A DNA stretch of 5,842 nt from Flavipsychrobacter sp964461535 (lineage in GTDB: Bacteria > Bacteroidota > Bacteroidia > Chitinophagales > Chitinophagaceae): NCBI GenBank assembly GCA_964461535.1, contig CAYWUY010000127.1, forward strand, positions 1 to 5,842. Reading direction: 5' to 3'. The notes under the pieces were generated by a model. It saw only the letters and a program-made list of their open reading frames with translations, was not told the origin of the DNA and made no database searches. Both the position numbers and the translations under genes were made by a program. Positions 1 through 4,224 of this stretch are shown here, one piece after another. Every line of letters starts with the position of its first letter. The first letter of the stretch is position 1.

Positions 1-11
1 GACTTTTCCAT
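1..11 (-). CDS. Possible first codons of a gene running off the left edge
   Basis: On the minus strand an ATG at 11-9 opens a frame reading Met-Glu-Lys before the window ends. It lies about 40 bases downstream of a perfect TAnnTTTG element (52-59, minus strand), a spacing that would suit a short leader. Only three codons are visible, so neither the reality nor the function of the gene can be judged from this window. The large gene-free stretch behind it fits an upstream control region. Confidence 0.25.
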
Positions 12-51
12 TTTCTTACTAATTTGTTTAACTAAAATAAATTTTGAATTA

Positions 52-59
52 CAAATATA
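52..59 (-). promoter_or_regulatory. Candidate Bacteroidota -7 element
   Basis: Read on the minus strand this is TATATTTG, a full match to the Bacteroidota housekeeping -7 consensus TAnnTTTG. The nearest upstream TTG (76-74) leaves a gap of only 14 bases, shorter than the usual 19 or so, so the -33 part is weak. It would serve the putative gene starting at position 11. An eight-base match in AT-rich DNA can arise by chance. Confidence 0.3.
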
Positions 60-181
60 GTAAGGAATCCTAACAATATCTAATTTTTATTTCCGGATTG
101 CTTTATCGAAGATGTAAAATGACAAAAAAACTTGGCAGCTTTTATAAATATCAAAAGGCATTTAATGGGAAAAAATAGCAT

Positions 182-240
182 CTTATCTAATAAGTGTAAT
201 GGTGGTGCTTATACATAAGCTAAAAGTTTATACTAAGTGT
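182..240. repeat. Cluster of three short CTTAT/ATAAG repeats
   Basis: Three related elements lie close together. The first is CTTAT-CTA-ATAAG followed by TGT (182-197). The second is GCTTAT-AC-ATAAGC (207-220). The third is an imperfect TTTATACTAAG followed by TGT (227-240). The first two are inverted repeats, and all three share a TTAT...TAAG core. They start 26 and 19 bases apart. They could be a protein-binding cluster or a decayed repeat; AT-rich composition makes chance a real alternative. Confidence 0.3.
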
Positions 241-458
241 GGTTTAGTAGGGAGTGTGTGGAGTAAGAGGTAATATTGATGAAATAGAATTATTAAAATT
301 TTGTCACGCTTTAAGTGCATGATAATGGCTAAAAGAATGTCTAAAGAAATATGTTAACAATGAATCTTAGTTAGATAGCATTGTGATTATACTACTGAGA
401 TTAAAAGATATTTATAATAATATTAAAAGGGTTGGCTGTAAATATTTGAACTAATAAG

Positions 459-1733
459 CTATTCGTCGCAGGCTACCCTAAAGCCGTTATAGTTACAGCG
501 TGACTTTGGTTCGTCCCAGTGGCGGTCTGTATTACGGCTATCAATAGCAAAATTATGTACTGCACCTCCACGCGTAACCTTAAACAGTCCTTCATTAGTA
601 CACTTGGGGTTACTTGCTGGACTATATCTATAAAAGTGATTGTCGAACCAGTCGTAACAATACTCTAGCACATTGCCGGTCATATCATAAATACCCAATT
701 CATTGGGTGGCTTCATACCTACATTTTGTATTTCGCCTCCTGAGTTGCTTTTTACCCAACCGGCTTCTTCTACATCGTTATTTCCACTGTATATATAGTT
801 ATGTGTTTTTTTTCCGCCTTTTGCAGCCCATTCCCATTCAGCTTCGGTAGGCAAGCGGTAATGCTTGCCTGTTTTTGCACTCAACCATTCACAAAAGCGC
901 TGAGCATCGTACCAAGAGGTGTACAGAACTGGCTGGTAATCTTCTGTTGAAGCATGTATCTCGCCATTTACATTATACTGCCAGTTCAAATCTCTACGCC
1001 ATTCTCTCTCCCCATTTTTATAAAAAATGGCTCCACCATCCCGTTCTGCAGTTGTCTTATAGCTTGTAGCATTTATGAATTCTCGAAATTGCCCAACAGT
1101 AACTTCAAATTTGCCAATGCTAAACCCTTTGATAGTTACTATGTGGCCGGGCATTTCTTCTTCCTTGCCCTCGTCGCTGCCCATTTTAAAAGTGCCTCCA
1201 TCTACGTGTACTAAATCAATTTTGTTATTAACAATACCATGCGGGTTATTAATATCATTCTCTGTATTTATCCGCTCTCCGTTTTGTATAGTAAGAGTAC
1301 CGTTGTTAAAGTCGAATAATAATGTGCCCATCTTTGATAGCGCATTCTGTCCTAAGAGTAAAGCAAAAGATTCAGATCGTACAACTATTGCTTTAATATC
1401 GTGTATAACTACACCCGAAATGTCTATTTTTCTGAGTATTACATATGTACCAATATCTAGGTCGCCGTCTGCTGATATATAGTACACTTTACTGAGTATA
1501 TCTTCTCTTTTTATGTATCCGTTTTTAATCATGAATTTAGCCTCAACTTGAGAGATGCTGACCTGTTCGCTGGCAGTAGAGATTTCGGCATTTAGCTTCA
1601 AACCGTTAACAATTGCATCGGTATAGAAAGAAGAACCATCTTTTTTTAGCTTAATTACAGTTTGGGCCAATAGCGACTGGGTAATCAGCAACAAAAAACA
1701 AATACTACAAACTTTATTTAATATTTTTTTCAT
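459..1733 (-). CDS. Secreted SUMF1/FGE-like protein with N-terminal degenerate retropepsin-like domain
   Basis: The 424-residue product starts at ATG 1733; a TTG six bases upstream extends the frame by two residues but is a poor start. Residues 1-23 form a signal peptide (basic start, hydrophobic core, cleavage near SLLA|Q), so it is probably exported. Residues about 38-152 resemble a clan AA retropepsin-like domain: VNGLKLNAEISTAS (42-55) matches the flap-and-active-site strand, and LLLGQNALSKMG (125-136) matches the closing hydrophobic-Gly segment. The catalytic Asp-Thr-Gly is Ser52-Thr53-Ala54, so protease activity is unlikely. Residues about 173-424 are a SUMF1/FGE-type C-type-lectin-like fold: VDGGTFKMGS (177-186), YRLPTEAEWEWAAKGG (292-307), GIYDMTGNVLEYCYDW (347-362), RGG (388-390) and NGFRVA (416-421). 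The cysteine pair of true formylglycine-generating enzyme is absent, so sulfatase activation is unlikely. Its substrate or partner is unknown. It is probably a single-gene transcript, separated from the upstream gene by a hairpin. Confidence 0.85.
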   Translation of the reverse strand: MKKILNKVCSICFLLLITQSLLAQTVIKLKKDGSSFYTDAIVNGLKLNAEISTASEQVSISQVEAKFMIKNGYIKREDILSKVYYISADGDLDIGTYVILRKIDISGVVIHDIKAIVVRSESFALLLGQNALSKMGTLLFDFNNGTLTIQNGERINTENDINNPHGIVNNKIDLVHVDGGTFKMGSDEGKEEEMPGHIVTIKGFSIGKFEVTVGQFREFINATSYKTTAERDGGAIFYKNGEREWRRDLNWQYNVNGEIHASTEDYQPVLYTSWYDAQRFCEWLSAKTGKHYRLPTEAEWEWAAKGGKKTHNYIYSGNNDVEEAGWVKSNSGGEIQNVGMKPPNELGIYDMTGNVLEYCYDWFDNHFYRYSPASNPKCTNEGLFKVTRGGAVHNFAIDSRNTDRHWDEPKSRCNYNGFRVACDE

Positions 1734-1825
1734 AGACAAGTGATTAAGATAAGAAACGAAAATAATATTTTACTCAATATTACGCTGAATAAAGTCAAAC
1801 TTATGTAAAATAGCAATATGTAAGC

Positions 1826-1864
1826 AAAAAAGCGGATTGCATCAAGTGTGCAATCCGCTTTTTT
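1826..1864 (-). terminator. Intrinsic terminator after the metallophosphoesterase gene
   Basis: A perfect 15-bp inverted repeat, AAAAAAGCGGATTGC (1826-1840) and GCAATCCGCTTTTTT (1850-1864), encloses a 9-base loop. On the minus strand the GC-containing stem ends in a run of six T, the form of a factor-independent terminator. It begins 25 bases past the metallophosphoesterase stop codon. Because both flanks are A/T runs it would also work on the plus strand, but no plus-strand gene points into it. It implies that the SUMF1-like gene downstream has its own promoter in about 1740-1820. Confidence 0.9.
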
Positions 1865-1889
1865 AATAAAAATATGATTATTGCTCTAT

Positions 1890-3134
1890 CTACTGATACA
1901 ATACATCTATCTGAGGTTCTATGTTATTCACAGATCCGCTATTGTGCATTACGTTATAGTATTGAGCTACTATTTCTGCTATGCTATATGCTTGCTTGTC
2001 TTTTACGGCATTGTATATAGTTGTGCCTGGTTCTACATTAAAATAGCCGCTGAAGGTATATGTGCCATTCCACTGTGTACCCTTTATAGGTAGTGTGGTG
2101 TAATAGGTGGTAAAGTCTGTAAGTTCTTTGCTTGCTGTATTATAGTTTACCACTTTAAAGCCTGGATTGTTGTGGTGTTGTGCACTTATACCCGGGCAAC
2201 TTATGGCCACCTCAGTTACATTATCGCCAGTGGCATCGTGCATGCGCCTAAGCTCATCCATATGTGTGTGCCCATATAGTATGCCCGCTATAGTATTGCT
2301 GTAAGTGTTAGTAAGATTTAAGAAAGAATCTACCCATGTGCCATATACCGAGCTCCACATGTCATAGCCCCTAAAATCAAGCCCTGGGGGTATGTGCATG
2401 GCTATGTATACTTTTTCGCCTAAGTATCGTGCAGCAGCCAATTGCTTGGCTAGCCATTGCATTTCTTGGCTACATTGCACTGCATATCTATCGGGGCAGT
2501 TTACGTTATAGTACACCGTATTCAGCGCTATAAGTCTTAAGCCTAGTTCAGGCCTTGCGGAATAATATCCTTCTTTTATGTGCGAGCCATCAATAAGCAA
2601 TTGTGTATTTTTTACACCATTTACCTTTTGTGTTTTAGGGTAAAACATAGGTACGGCATTTACCAATGACATAGGTGTGGTGCCTGTAGTAGTATCTAGG
2701 TAGGGCATATAGTCACCTGCTACGGCATCATTATTTCCCGGAAGGTAAAATACCGGTTTCTTGTAACGGGTAGCCAGGTATTGCAGTTCTCTAAGTACTA
2801 TAGCTATAGCGGTATCGTGTGTGGTGGCATCTCCGCCAGTTAGTTTTTCGCACACAGCACCCGATACGTGCACGGGTAAATCTCCGGTGTATACCACAAA
2901 TCTTGGAGCCTCTTTCTGACTCATTATTTGGTCTACTTTGATCTTAAAAGCATTCCAAACATCCATACCCGCATCTTTGCCATAGGTGGTAGTTTGTGCG
3001 TTGGGATCTAGGTGGATATCTGAAATAAACAGAAATCCGGCAGTATTAGAGACCTTTTGTTTAGGTTGTGCATAGCTGATACCTGTGCATAGCAGTGTAG
3101 CCGATAGCAGTGCGTATTTTAGTAAATGTTTCAT
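1890..3134 (-). CDS. Secreted calcineurin-like metallophosphoesterase, acid sphingomyelinase/endopolyphosphatase type
   Basis: The 414-residue product begins with a signal peptide (residues 1-22, cleavage near SYA|Q), so it acts in the periplasm or outside the cell. The ordered motifs of the dinuclear-metal calcineurin-like phosphoesterase fold are present: FISDIHLDP (36-44; Asp39, His41), YTGDLP (82-87; Asp85), GNND (133-136; Asn134), AMHIPPG (245-251; His247) and GHTH (288-291; His289, His291). The DIHLDP and HIPPG forms, and the segment MQWLAKQLAAARYLGEKVYI (225-244), point to the acid sphingomyelinase-like branch, which also holds SMPDL3 nucleotide/phosphodiester hydrolases and the Ppn1 endopolyphosphatase. 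The substrate (phospholipid, nucleotide or polyphosphate) cannot be chosen from sequence. In many family members the GNND motif reads GNH[DE]; here the proton-donor His is Asn135. Residues about 330-414 resemble the extra C-terminal region seen after the catalytic domain in this branch. No sorting domain or lipobox is visible. The gene is monocistronic, ending at a strong terminator. Confidence 0.88.
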   Translation of the reverse strand: MKHLLKYALLSATLLCTGISYAQPKQKVSNTAGFLFISDIHLDPNAQTTTYGKDAGMDVWNAFKIKVDQIMSQKEAPRFVVYTGDLPVHVSGAVCEKLTGGDATTHDTAIAIVLRELQYLATRYKKPVFYLPGNNDAVAGDYMPYLDTTTGTTPMSLVNAVPMFYPKTQKVNGVKNTQLLIDGSHIKEGYYSARPELGLRLIALNTVYYNVNCPDRYAVQCSQEMQWLAKQLAAARYLGEKVYIAMHIPPGLDFRGYDMWSSVYGTWVDSFLNLTNTYSNTIAGILYGHTHMDELRRMHDATGDNVTEVAISCPGISAQHHNNPGFKVVNYNTASKELTDFTTYYTTLPIKGTQWNGTYTFSGYFNVEPGTTIYNAVKDKQAYSIAEIVAQYYNVMHNSGSVNNIEPQIDVLYQ

Positions 3135-3166
3135 ATATGTGTTGTGTGCTTGTATAATAGATGCAT

Positions 3167-3174
3167 CAAAAATA
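3167..3174 (-). promoter_or_regulatory. Candidate -7 element for the metallophosphoesterase gene
   Basis: Read on the minus strand this is TATTTTTG, a full match to TAnnTTTG, 32 bases upstream of the ATG at 3134. That distance would give a short leader. No good TTTG lies at the usual -33 spacing (the nearest, 3188-3185, is only 10 bases away), so the call rests on the -7 match and on position. Confidence 0.4.
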
Positions 3175-3191
3175 ATAATTTGTGCAAAAGA

Positions 3192-3199
3192 TACATTTG
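3192..3199 (+). promoter_or_regulatory. Candidate plus-strand -7 element in the divergent region
   Basis: TACATTTG is a full match to TAnnTTTG on the plus strand, 82 bases before the small membrane protein gene. The nearest upstream TTTG (3179-3182) is only 9 bases away instead of about 19. It could be an alternative promoter for the 3282 gene with a longer leader. A second candidate nearer the gene (3233-3262) has better spacing but one mismatch, so which one is used is open. Confidence 0.3.
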
Positions 3200-3232
3200 T
3201 ATAGTACTGATAATTCGTTGGTAGCTAGTAAA

Positions 3233-3262
3233 TTGTTGTTAATATAAGATGTGATACCTTCG
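3233..3262 (+). promoter_or_regulatory. Candidate promoter for the small membrane protein gene
   Basis: TTG (3233-3235), a 19-base gap and TACCTTCG (3255-3262) match the Bacteroidota layout TTG-N19-TAnnTTTG with one mismatch in the -7 box. It lies 19 bases before the ATG at 3282, which would leave a leader of only about a dozen bases. Confidence 0.35.
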
Positions 3263-3281
3263 TTTATAGTCTGCCAAAGCA

Positions 3282-3500
3282 ATGAAACCACTAAAAAAGT
3301 ATTTACTATACCTAGCTCTAATGAGTCCCATATATCTGCTTATGGGCTTTATTCTTACCGTTGCCAAGCATGGCTTTGCCGATGTGGGCTGGAGCCTGCG
3401 CTTAAAAAATAGTGCAATTAATGGACTAGCCTTTATGGTAGTAATGGAATTGGTGCAGCTACTAAGACGAAGAATGGCAGCATCAAGAGACAAGAAATAA
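3282..3500 (+). CDS. Small two-helix membrane protein of unknown function
   Basis: The 72-residue product has two hydrophobic segments, about residues 7-28 (YLLYLALMSPIYLLMGFILT and following) and 44-61 (SAINGLAFMVVMELVQLL). They are joined by a short polar loop with GWSLRLKNS, and followed by a strongly basic tail (RRRMAASRDKK). A basic start (MKPLKK) and basic end suggest both termini lie in the cytoplasm, in a helical hairpin. I recognise no family. The frame is preferred over an antisense frame covering 3239-3493 because it has a membrane-protein pattern, the CTA/ATA/GCC/GGC codon style of its neighbours, and a promoter-like sequence before its ATG. It ends 73 bases before the TetR gene, whose own operator and -7 element fill the gap, so it is probably not co-transcribed by design. 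Confidence 0.6.
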   Translation: MKPLKKYLLYLALMSPIYLLMGFILTVAKHGFADVGWSLRLKNSAINGLAFMVVMELVQLLRRRMAASRDKK

Positions 3501-3517
3501 ACTTTAGTGTAACAGAT

Positions 3518-3539
3518 AAATATACCATTCGGTATATTT
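3518..3539. promoter_or_regulatory. TetR-type operator O1, upstream of the repressor gene
   Basis: AAATATACC (3518-3526), a 4-base spacer ATTC, and GGTATATTT (3531-3539) form a perfect 9-bp inverted repeat. It ends three bases before the -7 box of the TetR gene (3543-3550), so a bound dimer would block the promoter. The same site recurs before the thiolase gene with only the spacer changed, which argues strongly for a real binding site. The general form, ACC-N4-GGT within a longer palindrome, is like the NemR-type operators of TetR-family repressors. Autoregulation is inferred from position. Confidence 0.85.
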
Positions 3540-3542
3540 TAT

Positions 3543-3550
3543 TATCTTTG
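3543..3550 (+). promoter_or_regulatory. -7 element of the TetR gene promoter
   Basis: TATCTTTG is a full match to TAnnTTTG, 23 bases before the ATG at 3574. The expected -33 region falls at the left arm of operator O1, where no TTG is visible. The promoter may therefore be weak, which suits a self-repressed regulator. Confidence 0.55.
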
Positions 3551-3573
3551 TGTATTATTTCTAAATACCTGAC

Positions 3574-4170
3574 ATGTCTAAAGCCGAAAAAACCAGGCAA
3601 TTTATTATAGAAAAAACAGCCAATCTGTTTAACAAGAATGGCTATGCCGGTACATCGCTATCAGATATTGTAACTGCTACAGGTCTTACTAAGGGCAGTA
3701 TATATGGCAACTTTGATAATAAAGATGCGGTAGCCGTAGCGGTGTTTGAATATAACTTTACCCGCCTAAAGACTAAGATGTATGAAAAGGTAGCTGCTGA
3801 GGCTACTGCGCAATATAAGCTACTGGCCATTGTATCCTTTTATAGAGAAAACTGGCGTGTAATATTTGAGAATGGCGGCTGTCCGCTATTGAATGCTGCT
3901 GCCGAGGTAGATGATGTGCCCAATCCCTTAAAAGCCAATGTGGTTAAGTCTTTTAAACAATGGGTAAAAAGTTTGGCAGGCATAATAGAAGACGGCAAGC
4001 GTAAACAAGAACTAAAACAAGATATAGATGCTACCTACTATGCTACTACCATAATAGCGCTTATAGAGGGCGGAATACTGATGAGCAAAATAAGCAACGA
4101 ACCCACAGCACTATATGCCATACTAGATAGAATAGTAGCAATTATAGAACAAGAACTATTGAGTAACTAA
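3574..4170 (+). CDS. TetR/AcrR-family transcriptional repressor of the thiolase operon
   Basis: The 198-residue length is typical for TetR regulators. The N-terminal DNA-binding domain is clear: AANLF-type helix 1 (TANLFNKNGYAGTSLSDIV, 15-33), then the helix-turn-helix with recognition segment TGLTKGSIYGNFDNKDAV (36-53). The C-terminal ligand and dimer domain contains NGGCPLLNAAAEVDD (100-114). By my alignment from memory, Cys103 falls at Cys106 of E. coli NemR, the residue that senses electrophiles and hypochlorite. The helix ALIEGGILMSKI is the usual late dimerisation helix. An operator palindrome overlaps the gene's own promoter region and a second copy precedes the thiolase gene 54 bases downstream, so it most likely represses both itself and the acyl-CoA genes. 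The inducer is unknown: a CoA thioester is suggested by the neighbours and a reactive electrophile by the cysteine. Start: ATG 3574, with no Shine-Dalgarno, 23 bases after the -7 box. Confidence 0.92.
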   Translation: MSKAEKTRQFIIEKTANLFNKNGYAGTSLSDIVTATGLTKGSIYGNFDNKDAVAVAVFEYNFTRLKTKMYEKVAAEATAQYKLLAIVSFYRENWRVIFENGGCPLLNAAAEVDDVPNPLKANVVKSFKQWVKSLAGIIEDGKRKQELKQDIDATYYATTIIALIEGGILMSKISNEPTALYAILDRIVAIIEQELLSN

Positions 4171-4184
4171 TATTTTTTTAAACA

Positions 4185-4208
4185 AAAATATACCGAACGG
4201 TATATTTT
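4185..4208. promoter_or_regulatory. TetR-type operator O2, upstream of the thiolase gene
   Basis: AAAATATACC (4185-4194), spacer GAAC, and GGTATATTTT (4199-4208) form a perfect 10-bp inverted repeat. Arms and right flank match O1 (both continue GGTATATTTTAT); only the spacer and outer bases differ. It ends 16 bases before the thiolase ATG. Its right half contains TATATTTT (4201-4208), one mismatch from the TAnnTTTG -7 consensus, so the operator may lie on top of the promoter itself. This is the best evidence that the repressor controls the thiolase/thioesterase genes. Confidence 0.88.
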
Positions 4209-4224
4209 ATAAAATGCCACAATT

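Larger units (their letters stand above)
1..458. other. AT-rich intergenic region, no supported gene inside
   Basis: No open frame of useful length lies in this stretch on either strand; the longest ATG frames I read by eye on the plus strand encode 19 residues (119-178) and 17 residues (165-218) and overlap each other. The stretch contains a -7-like element on the minus strand near the left edge and a cluster of short CTTAT/ATAAG inverted repeats between 182 and 240. It lies downstream of the minus-strand SUMF1-like gene, whose stop is at 459-461, but no clear GC-rich terminator hairpin follows that stop. It is probably the 5' control region of a minus-strand gene leaving the window on the left, plus the 3' flank of the SUMF1-like gene. 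Confidence 0.6.

Noticed and set aside
119..218. Two tiny overlapping frames encoding 19 residues (119-178) and 17 residues (165-218, with a Gly-Gly)
   Set aside because: Both are short, overlap in different frames, lack a promoter or ribosome signal and match no peptide family I know. A Gly-Gly alone is not a leader-peptide motif.
614..1482. Several plus-strand frames across the SUMF1-like gene
   Set aside because: They are antisense shadows of a gene with clear domain motifs in the minus frame.
459..1733. Reading the SUMF1-like protein as a sulfatase-activating enzyme
   Set aside because: The cysteine pair needed for formylglycine formation is missing at the expected position, and no sulfatase gene lies in the window.
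1734..1739. TTG start two codons upstream of the SUMF1-like ATG
   Set aside because: It adds only Met-Ser before the natural MKKIL signal-peptide start, and ATG at 1733 is the better start.
1767..1798. TTGACT (1798-1793) and TAAAAT (1772-1767) on the minus strand as a promoter for the SUMF1-like gene
   Set aside because: The spacer is 20 bases and the boxes follow the proteobacterial rather than the Bacteroidota pattern; a promoter must lie nearby, but I cannot place it with confidence.
2054..2060. GGTATAT half-site inside the phosphoesterase gene
   Set aside because: It is a lone half without a facing arm, within coding DNA, so it is not supported as a repressor site.
3239..3493. Minus-strand 84-residue frame opposite the small membrane protein
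   Set aside because: It has no recognisable motif and no convincing promoter, and the plus-strand frame in the same place has the better membrane-protein pattern and codon style.
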